From positions 248,001-312,000 of the forward strand of contig NZ_JAFFIX010000002.1 of the NCBI RefSeq assembly GCF_016916835.1: a DNA stretch of 64,000 bases. Direction: 5' to 3'. The notes below the pieces were generated by a model, which saw nothing but the letters and a program-made list of their open reading frames with translations, did no database searches and was not told the DNA's origin. Positions within the stretch are counted from its first letter, which is position 1; each line of letters begins with the position of its first letter. Shown here piece by piece: positions 26,942 through 36,827 of this stretch. The translations under genes were made by a program, and so were the position numbers. This stretch comes from Actinacidiphila bryophytorum. GTDB taxonomy: Bacteria; Actinomycetota; Actinomycetes; Streptomycetales; Streptomycetaceae.

Positions 26942-27359
26942 GAGCGGCCTCCTTGAGAGAACCGAACCAACGCGGTTCTTTCCTCTAAATTCTGCACCTT
27001 GACCCACGTTGCCCGAAATGGCAGACGCGGGCCGAGTCGGTAATAGGACGAACGGCTTGTCCTCGGCACTACAACTACACCATCCGTCCAGCCGCGTCGG
27101 CCAAACCGATGGATTTGCCCTCTCAGGTGTTCAAGCTCGACGGAAGACGATGGACCGTGTCATAACGGACAGTCACCCGAGCGTGACGATCAGTCACAGT
27201 ACGATCATCTGCAACATCCCCACCTTCGAGGCGCACCGAGGCGGACCCCGTTGTCCCATTTTGGCATGACACATGGTGATGCAGGCAAGACTCCGGGTAC
27301 GTGCTCTCCGTCACCCTTGGGCCATACATCCAAAATCGTCCGCACCGGAGGGCGCCGGC
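26942..27359. other. bldC upstream region without genes
   Basis: This 418-bp gap must hold the bldC promoter, reading toward lower coordinates. Visible are the dyad AGAACCG-N8-CGGTTCT at 26958-26979 in the leader, and GTCAC-N6-GTGAC at about 27172-27187. GC is lower than in the flanks. Open frames at 27009-27269 and 27123-27329 have no coding character. Confidence 0.6.
26958..26979. promoter_or_regulatory. Dyad in bldC leader
   Basis: AGAACCG and CGGTTCT are exact inverted 7-mers separated by 8 nt, lying 17-38 nt upstream of the bldC start codon, just before its ribosome site. It could be an operator or a small RNA hairpin. Confidence 0.45.
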
Positions 27360-28208
27360 TCAGCTGGAGAACTGGCGTTCCCGTACCGCCCGCCAGCGCT
27401 CGGTCAGGCGTTCGTACGCCACTCCCGCCGCCGCCGAGTCGCCGGCCCGCAGCGCCGCCAGGCCCTCGGCGACGTCGGCGGCCGAGCGGTCCTCGGCCAG
27501 CCGCTCGGGTCCCATCACATGGACCAGGCCGCCGTAGTCCAGTTCGACCAGCGAGCGCGGGTGGAACTCCTCCAGCCAGCGCCCGACGTCGATGAGCCCG
27601 TCGACCAGCGGGCCGCCGTCGTCCAGGGAGTCCTTGAGCACCCGCAGGCCGCGCGCCACCCGGCGCCTGGCCTGCACCATGGGCGTGCGGTAGCGCAGCA
27701 GCGGCTCCTTGGACTCGCCCGCGCCCGCCGGCTCGTACTCCCGCTCGTCGTCGCCGACCAGCACGAACCAGCGCACCGGGACATGCCAGGTGGCGGTGCG
27801 GATCCAGGGCCGCGCGTCGGGGTTGCGCTCGCGCCAGGCCTCGTGGTCGGCGGCGGCCTGCCGGCGGACCACCGGCGGCAGCATCGCGTCGAGCACCGGC
27901 TCGGGGAGCCGGCCGCCGACCCGCTCCAGTGCGAGCCAGCCGCGCAGCCGGGTGCGCCAGGGGCAGACATGGGTCACCCCGCCGACCACGGCGACGAAGG
28001 CGTCGGCGCTCTCATGCACCGGGACGGCGATCGGCGGCACCGGGACGAGGCCCGCGAGCGACTGCCGCAGCTCGTCCTGTGCGGTCCGCCCGTGGCCTGC
28101 CGCGGCATAGCGGTACCAGTGGCTGCGTTCGGGCTCGGGAAAGGCCGCCAGCGGCTCGTAGACCCGCAAATACGCCGCGTACGGGACCACTACCGGTGAA
28201 CCGCCCAC
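27360..28208 (-). CDS. Conserved hypothetical protein between bldC and vdh
   Basis: This protein of about 282 aa begins VGGSPVVVPYAAYLRVYEPLAAF. It has no signal peptide, membrane segment or motif I can assign. It is rich in Trp, Arg and Pro, with a conserved-looking core (WYRYAAAGHGRTAQDELRQSL, WIRTATWHVPVRWFVLVGDDERE). A gene of this type holds the same position between bldC and vdh in Streptomyces as far as I recall. I favour the GTG at 28208 (GAGGGAG 5 nt upstream); GTG at 28190 or ATG at 28262 are possible. It diverges from vdh. Confidence 0.8.
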   Translation of the reverse strand: MGGSPVVVPYAAYLRVYEPLAAFPEPERSHWYRYAAAGHGRTAQDELRQSLAGLVPVPPIAVPVHESADAFVAVVGGVTHVCPWRTRLRGWLALERVGGRLPEPVLDAMLPPVVRRQAAADHEAWRERNPDARPWIRTATWHVPVRWFVLVGDDEREYEPAGAGESKEPLLRYRTPMVQARRRVARGLRVLKDSLDDGGPLVDGLIDVGRWLEEFHPRSLVELDYGGLVHVMGPERLAEDRSAADVAEGLAALRAGDSAAAGVAYERLTERWRAVRERQFSS

Positions 28209-28395
28209 ACCCGCTCCCTCGCGCCACCGTGCCGTCACCCCGATCGTCCCACGCGCCCGCACCGCCCGGACGTGATCCCGGCCACCCGCCCGGTCCCGCA
28301 GGGCCTACGCTGTGGCCATCAACCCCTCCGCCACCCGCACGGGGGGCGCGACAACCCGAAAGCACTGGGCACACTGGACTATGGGAGTCACCACC

Positions 28396-29499
28396 GTGAC
28401 CGACGTACGACAGACCGAGAGTGTCGTCGCCAAGCTGTTCCGATCGGAGCAGGGCGGACACGAGCAGGTCGTTCTCTGCCAGGACCGCGCGTCAGGCCTC
28501 AAGGCCGTCATCGCGCTCCACTCCACCGCGCTGGGCGCCGCACTCGGCGGCACCCGCTTCTTCCCTTACGCCTCGGACGACGAGGCCGTCGAGGACGCGC
28601 TCAACCTCGCCCGCGGCATGTCGTACAAGAACGCCCTCGCCGGGCTCGACCACGGCGGCGGCAAGGCCGTGATCATCGGCGACCCGGACACCGACAAGAC
28701 CGAGCAGCTGCTGCTCGCCTACGGGCGCTTCGTCGCCTCGCTCGGCGGCCGCTACGTCACCGCGTGCGACGTCGGCACGTACGTCTCGGACATGGACGTC
28801 GTCGCCCGCGAGAACCGGTGGACCACCGGCCGCTCGCCGGAGAACGGCGGCGCGGGCGACTCCTCGGTGCTCACCGCGTTCGGTGTCTTCCAGGGCATGC
28901 GCGCCGCCGCCCGCGTCCAGTGGGGCGAGCCGTCGCTGCGCGGCCGCCGGGTCGGCATCGCCGGCGTCGGCAAGGTCGGCAAGCACCTGGTGCAGCACCT
29001 GGTCGACGACGGCGCCGAGGTCGTGGTCACCGACGTGCGGGCCGACGCGGTGGACGCGATCATCGCGCGGCACCCGCAGGTCGGCGCGGTCGGCGACGCC
29101 GAGGTGCTGGTCCGCACCCCCCTCGACGTGTACGCGCCCTGCGCCCTGGGCCACGCCCTGGACGACCCGACGGTGGCGGCGCTGACCGCGACCGTGGTGT
29201 GCGGCGCCGCCAACAACCAGCTGGCGCACCCCGGCGTGGAGAAGGACCTGGCCGACCGCGGCATCCTGTACGCGCCCGACTACGTGGTGAACGCGGGCGG
29301 TGTGATCCAGGTCGCGGACGAACTGCACGGTTTCGATTTCGACCGGGCCAAGGCCAAGGCGACGAAGATCTACGACACGACCCTGGCCATTTTCGACCGG
29401 GCGAAGGCCGACGGGGTGCCGCCCGCGGTCGCCGCCGACCGGCTCGCCGAGCACCGGATGGCCGAACGCACTCCTGCGGCGGAATGGCTGCGTCCTTGA
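28396..29499 (+). CDS. vdh: Valine (leucine/phenylalanine-type) dehydrogenase
   Basis: This 367-aa NAD-dependent enzyme deaminates branched-chain amino acids to 2-oxo acids. In Streptomyces this feeds acyl starter and extender units. The catalytic lysine lies in [11 protein letters not shown], and the Glu/Phe/Leu/Val dehydrogenase fold is clear. The Rossmann motif is [14 protein letters not shown]. The C-terminal part ([19 protein letters not shown]) is highly conserved. I chose GTG at 28396, giving a MTDV-type start; ATG at 28381 is in frame and possible. The position beside bldC and DUF3073 supports the assignment. Confidence 0.95.
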   Translation: MTDVRQTESVVAKLFRSEQGGHEQVVLCQDRASGLKAVIALHSTALGAALGGTRFFPYASDDEAVEDALNLARGMSYKNALAGLDHGGGKAVIIGDPDTDKTEQLLLAYGRFVASLGGRYVTACDVGTYVSDMDVVARENRWTTGRSPENGGAGDSSVLTAFGVFQGMRAAARVQWGEPSLRGRRVGIAGVGKVGKHLVQHLVDDGAEVVVTDVRADAVDAIIARHPQVGAVGDAEVLVRTPLDVYAPCALGHALDDPTVAALTATVVCGAANNQLAHPGVEKDLADRGILYAPDYVVNAGGVIQVADELHGFDFDRAKAKATKIYDTTLAIFDRAKADGVPPAVAADRLAEHRMAERTPAAEWLRP

Positions 29500-29522
29500 G
29501 TGACGCACGTGACCGAACGCAC

Positions 29523-29565
29523 GGCCCGATAGCAAGTTCGCGCTAGAAGAAGGTAAAATCGGGCC
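29523..29565 (+). terminator. Possible hairpin after vdh
   Basis: GGCCCGAT (29523-29530) and ATCGGGCC (29558-29565) are exact inverted 8-mers with a 27-nt loop, 24 nt past the vdh stop. There is no T run. It may end vdh or lie in the leader of the next gene, where a second hairpin GGTCTCTC/GAGAGACC occurs at 29671-29690. Confidence 0.4.
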
Positions 29566-29755
29566 TGACCAGGCAGGACAGGGTCGTGAACGGCCCCTGA
29601 TCCGACGCGCGTCGTGCGGGCGACGTACCGTGCGGCGTCGGAAGCAGGTACCGTTGAGGCCCTACGGACCGGTCTCTCTCCGGAGAGACCGCTCCGCATC
29701 ATGAACGCGTGTCAAGACTCGGGGCCATGAGCCCCGCCGTTAAGGGGGTCGAGCC

Positions 29756-30025
29756 ATGGGGCGCGGCCGGGCCAAGGCCAAGCAGACGAAGGTCGCCCGC
29801 CAGCTGAAGTACAACAGCGGCGGCACGGATCTCTCACGTCTGGCCGACGAGCTGGGCGCATCGCCGTCGAGGCCGGTTAATCCGGAGCCTGTCGAGGACG
29901 ATGACGACGAGTTGGACGACGACGACCCGTACGCTCAGTACGCGGATCTGTACAACGACGACGACGAAGACGAGGACGACCAGTCGTCCGACTCCTCGCC
30001 CTCGTCGCAGCGCCGTCGCGCTTGA
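29756..30025 (+). CDS. DUF3073 protein
   Basis: This 89-aa protein has a basic N-terminus (MGRGRAKAKQTKVARQLKYNSGG) followed by a very acidic Asp/Glu tail and an RRR end. DUF3073 is widespread in actinomycetes and has no settled role; the charge pattern suggests nucleic-acid or ribosome contact. AAGGGGG precedes the ATG. It sits between vdh and purM as in other Streptomyces and is convergent with purM. Confidence 0.93.
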   Translation: MGRGRAKAKQTKVARQLKYNSGGTDLSRLADELGASPSRPVNPEPVEDDDDELDDDDPYAQYADLYNDDDEDEDDQSSDSSPSSQRRRA

Positions 30026-30050
30026 CGCAGCGAAGAGACCGCACACGCTG

Positions 30051-30086
30051 ACCCGGCCGGGGGCGACCAGCCCCGGACCGGGTTTC
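30051..30086. terminator. Terminator between DUF3073 and purM
   Basis: ACCCGGCCGGGG pairs with CCCCGGACCGGGT across an 8-nt loop, followed by TT on the plus strand. It lies between two convergent genes and may serve both. Confidence 0.75.
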
Positions 30087-30157
30087 GTCGTGCCCCGGCG
30101 GCCCCCGTGCCACCGGGTGAGCGTACGAATCCGGCCACCGGCACCCCGGCCACCGGG

Positions 30158-31234
30158 TCAGCCCGCGTAGTCACCGACCAGCTCCACGGCGGCTGCGCCG
30201 CTTTCGCGTGCCGTGATCTCCCCGGCGACCCACGCCTCGGCGCCCCGGTCGGCCAGGGTTCCAAGCCCGACGTCGACCGACTGCTGCGGCACCACGGCGA
30301 TCATGCCGACGCCCATGTTCAGCGTCTTCTCCAGCTCGGCGCGCTCCACCTGTCCCGCGGCGCCGACCAGGCCGAAGATCGGGGCGGGGGTCCAGGTCGA
30401 CCGCTCGACGGTGGCCCGCAGCCCGTCGGGGATGACCCGGGCCAGGTTGTTGGCCAGGCCCCCGCCGGTGATGTGCGAGAAGGCGTGCACCTCGGCGGTG
30501 CGGGTCAGCGCAAGGCAGTCCAGCGAGTAGATCCTGGTCGGTTCCAGCAGCTCCTCGCCGAGCGTCCTGCCCAGCTCGGGAACCTGCCGCTCCAGCTCCC
30601 AGCCGGCCCGGTCGAAGAGCACGTGCCGCACCAGGCTGTACCCGTTCGAGTGAAGCCCGGAGGACTCGATGGCGATCACCGCGTCACCGTTGCGGATACG
30701 GTCGGCGCCCAGCAGGCGGTCCGCCTCGACCACTCCGGTGCCGGCGCCCGCGACGTCGAACTCGTCGGCGCCCAGCAGCCCGGGGTGCTCGGCGGTCTCG
30801 CCGCCGACCAGGGCGCAGCCGGCCAGTACGCAGCCCTCGGCGATGCCCTTGACGATGGCGGCGACCCGCTCGGGGTGGACCTTGCCGACGCAGATGTAGT
30901 CGGTCATGAACAGCGGCTCGGCCCCGCACACCACCAGGTCGTCCACGACCATGCCGACCAGGTCGTGCCCGATCGTGTCGTAGACGCCCATGCGGCGGGC
31001 GATGTCCACCTTGGTGCCGACGCCGTCGGTCGCGGAGGCGAGCAGCGGGCGCTCGTAGCGCTTCAGCGCGGAGGCGTCGAAGAGGCCCGCGAAGCCGCCG
31101 ATGCCGCCGACGACCTCGGGGCGGGTGGCCTTGCGCACCCACTCCTTCATCAGCGTGACGGCACGGTCGCCGGCCTCGATGTCGACGCCCGCGGCGGCGT
31201 AGCTGGCACCGGTCGCTCCGGTTGTCTCAGGCAT
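30158..31234 (-). CDS. purM: Phosphoribosylformylglycinamidine cyclo-ligase PurM
   Basis: This 358-aa enzyme closes the imidazole ring in step 5 of purine synthesis, making AIR from FGAM with ATP. Typical sequences are visible: SYAAAGVDIEAGDRAV, ASATDGVGTKVDIA, HDLVGMVVDDLVVCGAEPLFMTDY, GCALVGGETAEHPG and HITGGGLANNL. It begins 35 nt after the purF stop on the same strand, so the two form an operon. The ribosome site is weak, which may mean coupling to purF. Confidence 0.97.
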   Translation of the reverse strand: MPETTGATGASYAAAGVDIEAGDRAVTLMKEWVRKATRPEVVGGIGGFAGLFDASALKRYERPLLASATDGVGTKVDIARRMGVYDTIGHDLVGMVVDDLVVCGAEPLFMTDYICVGKVHPERVAAIVKGIAEGCVLAGCALVGGETAEHPGLLGADEFDVAGAGTGVVEADRLLGADRIRNGDAVIAIESSGLHSNGYSLVRHVLFDRAGWELERQVPELGRTLGEELLEPTRIYSLDCLALTRTAEVHAFSHITGGGLANNLARVIPDGLRATVERSTWTPAPIFGLVGAAGQVERAELEKTLNMGVGMIAVVPQQSVDVGLGTLADRGAEAWVAGEITARESGAAAVELVGDYAG

Positions 31235-31269
31235 TGCTGGCACTTTCGTGTCGGGTGGCAGGGCGGAGG

Positions 31270-32787
31270 TCACGGCCTGCGCAGGGCGTCGGCGGCGTCC
31301 GCGCCGCCGGCCAGCTCGACTTCGAGCAGCTGCTTGCCGAGCAGCTCGGGGTCGGGCAGGTCCATGGGGTACTCGCCGTCGAAGCAGGCGCGGCACAGGT
31401 TGGGCTTGGCGATGGTGGTCGCCTCGACCATGGCGTCGATCGAGATGTACGCGAGCGAGTCGGCGCCCAGCGAGGTGCCGATCTCCTCGACCGACATGCC
31501 GTTGGCGATCAGCTCGGCGCGGGTGGCGAAGTCGATGCCGAAGAAGCACGGCCACTTCACCGGTGGCGAGGAGATCCGCACGTGCACCTCGGCGGCGCCG
31601 GCCTCGCGCAGCATCCGCACCAGGGCGCGCTGGGTGTTGCCGCGGACGATCGAGTCGTCCACCACGACCAGCCGCTTGCCGCGGATGACTTCCTTGAGCG
31701 GGTTGAGCTTGAGCCGGATGCCGAGCTGTCTGATGGTCTGCGAGGGCTGGATGAAGGTCCGGCCGACGTAGCTGTTCTTGACCAGGCCCGAGCCGTACGG
31801 GATGCCGCTCTCCTCGGCGTATCCGACGGCGGCCGGGGTGCCCGACTCCGGCGTCGGTATGACCAGGTCGGCCTCGACGGGCGCCTCCCTGGCCAGCCTG
31901 CGGCCCATCTCGACCCGGGACAGGTAGACGTTGCGGCCCGCGATGTCGGTGTCGGGCCTGGCGAGGTAGACGTACTCGAAGACGCAGCCCTTGGGGCGGG
32001 CCTCGGCGAAGCGGGAGGTGCGCAGGCCCTGTTCGTCGATCGCGACCAGCTCGCCGGGCTCGATCTCCCGTACGAAGCTGGCGCCGCAGATGTCCAGCGC
32101 CGCGCTCTCCGAGGCGACGACCCAGCCGCGCTCCAGGCGGCCCAGCACCAGCGGGCGGATGCCCTGCGGGTCGCGGGCCGCGTACAGGGTGTGCTCGTCC
32201 ATGTAGACGAGGCTGAAAGCGCCCTTGATCTTCGGCAGCACTTGGTGTGCGGCCTGCTCGACCGACAGCGGGGTGCCGTCGTCGGCGGTCTGCCCGGCGA
32301 GCAGCGCGGTGATGAGGTCGGTGTCGTTGGTCGCCGCGACCCGGTTGGTACGCCCGGGGGTCTGCGGCAGGTCGGCGACCAGTTCGGCCAGCTCGGCGGT
32401 GTTGACCAGGTTGCCGTTGTGGCCGAGGGCGATGGAGCCATGGGCGGTGGCCCGGAAGGTGGGCTGCGCGTTCTCCCACACCGAGGCGCCGGTGGTCGAG
32501 TAGCGGGCGTGGCCGACGGCGATGTGGCCGGTCAGCGAGCCGAGCGAGGTCTCGTCGAAGACCTGGGAGACCAGGCCCATGTCCTTGAAGACCAGGATCT
32601 GGGAGCCGTTGCTCACTGCGATTCCCGCGGACTCCTGTCCGCGGTGCTGCAGGGCGTACAGCCCGAAATAGGTGAGTTTGGCGACCTCTTCGCCGGGGGC
32701 CCAGACACCGAAGACGCCACACGCGTCCTGGGGGCCCTTCTCGCCGGGGAGCAGGTCGTGGCTGAGTCGTCCGTCACCACGAGGCAC
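31270..32787 (-). CDS. purF: Amidophosphoribosyltransferase PurF
   Basis: This 505-aa enzyme commits PRPP to purine synthesis, using glutamine to make phosphoribosylamine. The N-terminal nucleophile Cys follows a short propeptide (GPQDACGVFGVW). The glutaminase domain shows ALQHRGQESAGIA and LGHNGNLVN, and the PRPP-binding loop is VVVDDSIVRGNT. Cys residues near the C-terminus (LCRACFDGEYP) fit the iron-sulfur type. GTG at 32787 gives the usual Streptomyces start. The upstream leader holds several hairpins. Confidence 0.97.
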   Translation of the reverse strand: MPRGDGRLSHDLLPGEKGPQDACGVFGVWAPGEEVAKLTYFGLYALQHRGQESAGIAVSNGSQILVFKDMGLVSQVFDETSLGSLTGHIAVGHARYSTTGASVWENAQPTFRATAHGSIALGHNGNLVNTAELAELVADLPQTPGRTNRVAATNDTDLITALLAGQTADDGTPLSVEQAAHQVLPKIKGAFSLVYMDEHTLYAARDPQGIRPLVLGRLERGWVVASESAALDICGASFVREIEPGELVAIDEQGLRTSRFAEARPKGCVFEYVYLARPDTDIAGRNVYLSRVEMGRRLAREAPVEADLVIPTPESGTPAAVGYAEESGIPYGSGLVKNSYVGRTFIQPSQTIRQLGIRLKLNPLKEVIRGKRLVVVDDSIVRGNTQRALVRMLREAGAAEVHVRISSPPVKWPCFFGIDFATRAELIANGMSVEEIGTSLGADSLAYISIDAMVEATTIAKPNLCRACFDGEYPMDLPDPELLGKQLLEVELAGGADAADALRRP

Positions 32788-32863
32788 GTCTCCGAGTCTA
32801 GGGCAGGTTCGCCCGTCGTCCGAACGGGGGACGTACGCGATCAGCACTTCTATGCGCGTAGCG

Positions 32864-32900
32864 CCTTGGGGGGCACGGGGGTGTGACGTGCCCCCCAAGG
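32864..32900 (-). promoter_or_regulatory. Strong hairpin ahead of purF
   Basis: CCTTGGGGGGCACG and CGTGCCCCCCAAGG are exact inverted 14-mers with a 9-nt loop, 77-113 nt upstream of the purF start. There is no T tract. It may be a leader hairpin or an insulating terminator. Confidence 0.6.
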
Positions 32901-32997
32901 AAGGTGCGAGCCGGCCGGTAAGGGGGTTGGCGTCCGGCCGGCGGCGCTCGCGACCCGCATCATAGGGTCGCCGCGCGCCCGGCGACCGCCCGAACAC

Positions 32998-33039
32998 GGA
33001 AACGCCCGCCGGTACGGGGGTTCCGGCGGGCGTGTTTCC
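32998..33039 (-). terminator. Hairpin after the SCP-like gene
   Basis: GGAAACGCCCGCCGG pairs with CCGGCGGGCGTGTTTCC, with a 2-nt bulge and a 10-nt loop. It lies about 170 nt past the stop of the minus-strand gene at 33212 and ahead of purF, so it probably separates the two transcripts. Confidence 0.65.
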
Positions 33040-33137
33040 GAACGGGTCCCGTGACCGGAATTCGGCATTCCCGTCCGTCCCCGTTGTGGAAATTCTAGGA
33101 GCGGCCGACAGGGCGGCATATACCGAATGCGATTACC

Positions 33138-33151
33138 GGCGTAATTACGCC
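33138..33151. promoter_or_regulatory. 14-bp perfect palindrome
   Basis: GGCGTAATTACGCC is a perfect palindrome in a locally AT-rich stretch, between the stop of the SCP-like gene and the purF leader. It resembles an operator, but no partner is known. Confidence 0.35.
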
Positions 33152-33211
33152 AAGATCGACGGGGTATTTGTCCGGACATATCGGATGACCCGGTGCGGCT
33201 CCGCCCATGGC

Positions 33212-34021
33212 TCAGCGCATGACCGGGAGGTACGGCGAGAGGTCCGCGCGCTCACCGCTGGCGGCCACCGCCGCCGACTCCAGCGCCTCGGGCCAGCCGG
33301 TGCGGCCGGTGGCCAGCCGCAGCCAGGTGACCGGGTCGGTCTCCACGACGTTCGGCGGCGTGCCGCGGGTGTGCCGCGGCCCCTCGACGCACTGCACCGC
33401 GGCGAAGGGCGGCACCCGCACCTCCACCGCATTGCCCGGCGCCTTCGCGGCGAGCCCGTCGGCCAGCACCCGCACCGCCGCCGCCAACGCCTGGCGCTCC
33501 AGCGGCACGTCACGGCCCGTCGCCCTGGCCAGGTCGTCGCTGTGCACGACCAGCTCCACCAGCCGGGTCACCGTGAAGTCCAGGGCGCGCATCCCGCCGA
33601 AGGGCTCGGGGAGCAGCCTGCCGGGCCGCAGCGCCTCGGCCCGCAGGCCCGCGAGCCCGTCGACCGCCGCCTCGACCGCGGCGACCGGGCCGCCCGCCAT
33701 CGCGGCTGCCGCCTCACGCGTCGACCCGTCCAGCCGGGCGGCGATCGGGCCGGTCTCCTGCGTCCAGGCGTCCAGGCCGGTCAGCCGCCCCCCGGGCAGC
33801 GGCTCCGGTTCGGCCAGCAGCAGCCCGAGGACGTCCACCTGCCGCACGATGTGCGCGACCAGCAGCGTCACGTCCCAGCCGGGCAGCCCGGACGGCAGCG
33901 CGAACTCCTGCGCGTCCAGCCCGCGCACCGCGTCCCGCACCCGCCCGGCCTGCGCGACCAGCGCGTCCCACGTCCGGTCGGGGTCGTAACTGCGCGCACG
34001 GCGGCGGCTGGCAGGCGGCAT
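33212..34021 (-). CDS. Maleylpyruvate isomerase/sterol carrier-like protein
   Basis: This 269-aa protein resembles the mycothiol-dependent DinB-fold (MDMPI) proteins joined to an SCP2-like tail. The N-terminal helical half contains GWDVTLLVAHIVRQVDVL, with a candidate metal His, and VTRLVELVVHSDDLARATG with a second His. The C-terminal half (VEVRVPPFAAVQCVEGPRHT) looks SCP-like. Such proteins use mycothiol in detoxification, but the substrate here is unknown. Proteins annotated this way commonly lie beside purF in Streptomyces. Confidence 0.8.
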   Translation of the reverse strand: MPPASRRRARSYDPDRTWDALVAQAGRVRDAVRGLDAQEFALPSGLPGWDVTLLVAHIVRQVDVLGLLLAEPEPLPGGRLTGLDAWTQETGPIAARLDGSTREAAAAMAGGPVAAVEAAVDGLAGLRAEALRPGRLLPEPFGGMRALDFTVTRLVELVVHSDDLARATGRDVPLERQALAAAVRVLADGLAAKAPGNAVEVRVPPFAAVQCVEGPRHTRGTPPNVVETDPVTWLRLATGRTGWPEALESAAVAASGERADLSPYLPVMR

Positions 34022-34070
34022 ACCGGCAGCGTAACCGCTGCCTGTGACAACGCCGGGTCTGCGGCGTGCG

Positions 34071-34100
34071 CGGTCAGTGCGGTCAGTGCGGTCAGTGCAG

Positions 34101-34106
<6 letters not shown>
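34071..34106. repeat. Four tandem 9-bp units with in-frame stops
   Basis: CGGTCAGTG occurs four times head to tail (one base changed in the last unit). Read on the minus strand each unit carries a TGA in the frame of the sigma-factor gene, whose stop codon at 34101-34103 is the first of them. Confidence 0.85.
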
Positions 34107-35108
<1,002 letters not shown>

Positions 35109-35200
35109 GGCCACTCCTCCCTGCCGGGTCCGGGTTCGGGTGCGTGTCCGGGGTGCGGGGCGCAGCTGCGCCCTCGCCGGGTGTAGACCCGCGCGGCACC

Positions 35201-35244
35201 CCGATCTCATCGGTGGCGGCCCCGCCCGCCGCCGATGAGATCGG
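35201..35244. promoter_or_regulatory. Double dyad between ECF sigma and MFS genes
   Basis: Two 19-bp arms, CCGATCTCATCGGTGGCGG and CCGCCGCCGATGAGATCGG, are inverted with one mismatch and a 6-nt loop. Each arm also contains its own dyad (CCGAT-N3-ATCGG). This layout suggests an operator for a dimeric or tetrameric regulator acting on both divergent genes, or a strong RNA hairpin in the MFS leader. Confidence 0.6.
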
Positions 35245-35305
35245 CGGGTCGGCCGTATCGGTACCGGGCGACGAGACACACCCGTTCGTACGGAAGGAGA
35301 GCGAC

Positions 35306-36766
35306 ATGGCCGGTCCCGACCTCACCGCGCGCACCGCGGGCAGCCCCGCGGCGGCGCCCCCGCAGGAGGTGCGGCGGCCGTGGCTGATGCTGTCCGTGCT
35401 GCTGCTCGGGCAGTTCATGGGCCTGCTCGACGTCACCATCGTCAATGTGGCGATGCCCACCATCGGCGCCGACCTGCACGCCTCGGGCGCCTCGCTGCAG
35501 ATGGTCGTCGGCGGCTACACCGTCGCGTACGCGATGCTGCTGATCACCGGCGCCCGGCTCGGCGACCTCTACGGGCGGCGCCGCATGTACCTGCTCGGCG
35601 CCTGCGTCTTCACCCTCACCTCGCTGCTGTGCGGGCTCGCCCCGGACACCGGGACCCTGGTCGCCGCGCGGCTCGTGCAGGGCGCGGGGGCGGCCGTGAT
35701 GGCGCCGCAGATCATCAGCGTGATCCAGATGCGCTTCACCGGCCCCGCCCGCGCCAAGGCGCTGTCCGCCTACGGCGCCGTCCTGTCGGTCGGCGCGGTC
35801 GCCGGACTGGTCCTGGGCGGCGTCCTGGTCGACGCGGACCTGCTCGACGCCGCCTGGCGGCCGGTCTTCCTGGTCAACGTGCCGCTCGGCGCCCTGCTCG
35901 TGGCGCTGGTCCCCCGCCTGGTCCCCGCCGACGAGCCGCGTGCCAGCCGGCGGCTGGACGTCACGGGGCTGGCTGTCGCGATACCCGCGGTCTTCCTGGT
36001 GGTGCTGCCGCTGGTGCTGGGCCACGAGACCGGCTGGCCCGCCTGGACCTACGCCTGCATCGCCGCGGGCCTGGTGCTCGCCGCGGTCTTCTACGCCGTC
36101 GAGCGGCGGGCCGCGGCCCGCGGCGGCGATCCGCTGCTGAAGCTCAGCGTGCTGCGCGCCCCCGGGATGGCGGCCGGCATCGGCACCCTGACCTGCATGC
36201 AGATCGCCTACGGCGGCTTCCTGTTCACCTTCGCGCTGCACCTGCAGTCGGGCCTGGGCGACAGCGCGCTGCGCGCCGGGCTCGCCTTCGTACCGATGGC
36301 GGCGGTCTTCGGCCTGGTCGGCTTCTTCTGGCGCTCGCTGCCGGCCCGCACCCACGCGCTGCTGCCGGCCGCGGGCCTGGTGCTGTGCGCGGCCGGCTAC
36401 CTCGCCGTGGCCGCGGGCCTGCACGGCGGTACGCAGACCGGCCCGCTGCTGTGGGCGGGCCTGGTCGTGTGCGGGGCGGGCACCGGGCTGTCGCTCAGCC
36501 CGCTGCTGGCGCTGGCCCTGGTCGGGGTGCGGCCCGCGGAGGCGCCGGACGCCAGCGGGCTGCTCACGACCACGATGCAGCTGGGCCAGGTCGTCGGCGT
36601 GGCCGCCTTCGGCACCGTCTTCCTCTCGCTGGCGCAGTCCCGTCCTTCGGGCCATGCCATCGCCACGACGGCGGAGTGGATGGCGGCGCTGTCGGCGGTC
36701 GGCGCCGTCGGCGGCCTGTCGCTGGCCCGGACCGTACGCAAGGTGGCCGCCGCCGCGGGCAGGTGA
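35306..36766 (+). CDS. MFS drug-efflux transporter, 14-TM (DHA2) type
   Basis: This 486-aa membrane pump exports drugs or metabolites using the proton gradient. Motif C-like GAVLSVGAVAGLVLGGVL and motif A-like GARLGDLYGRRRMYL are visible, with LDVTIVNVAMPTIGADL in helix 1 typical of DHA2 members. About 14 hydrophobic segments fit its length. The ATG follows AAGGAG. The shared gap with the ECF sigma gene holds a double dyad, so the two may be controlled together. No TetR or MarR gene lies beside it. Confidence 0.9.
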   Translation: MAGPDLTARTAGSPAAAPPQEVRRPWLMLSVLLLGQFMGLLDVTIVNVAMPTIGADLHASGASLQMVVGGYTVAYAMLLITGARLGDLYGRRRMYLLGACVFTLTSLLCGLAPDTGTLVAARLVQGAGAAVMAPQIISVIQMRFTGPARAKALSAYGAVLSVGAVAGLVLGGVLVDADLLDAAWRPVFLVNVPLGALLVALVPRLVPADEPRASRRLDVTGLAVAIPAVFLVVLPLVLGHETGWPAWTYACIAAGLVLAAVFYAVERRAAARGGDPLLKLSVLRAPGMAAGIGTLTCMQIAYGGFLFTFALHLQSGLGDSALRAGLAFVPMAAVFGLVGFFWRSLPARTHALLPAAGLVLCAAGYLAVAAGLHGGTQTGPLLWAGLVVCGAGTGLSLSPLLALALVGVRPAEAPDASGLLTTTMQLGQVVGVAAFGTVFLSLAQSRPSGHAIATTAEWMAALSAVGAVGGLSLARTVRKVAAAAGR

Positions 36767-36827
36767 GCCGCGGGCCGACGGGCCGCGGCCGGACGAGCCG
36801 CGGCCGGGCGGTCGGCCCTGGCGGGGA

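Larger units (their letters stand above)
32788..33211. other. purF upstream region with four hairpins and a palindrome
   Basis: No gene is supported in this 424-bp gap. It holds inverted repeats at 32864-32900 (CCTTGGGGGGCACG arms, 14 bp), 32910-32942 (GCCGGCCGG arms), 32950-32971 (GCGACCC arms) and 32998-33039, and a 14-bp palindrome at 33138-33151. The purF promoter must lie here. The distal hairpin probably ends the upstream gene. Confidence 0.7.

Noticed and set aside
27009-27329. Small genes in the bldC upstream region
   Set aside because: No ribosome site, no codon bias, and lower GC than real genes here.
32788-33211. Known purine riboswitch or tRNA-like element upstream of purF
   Set aside because: Inverted repeats are present, but no recognisable conserved riboswitch core.
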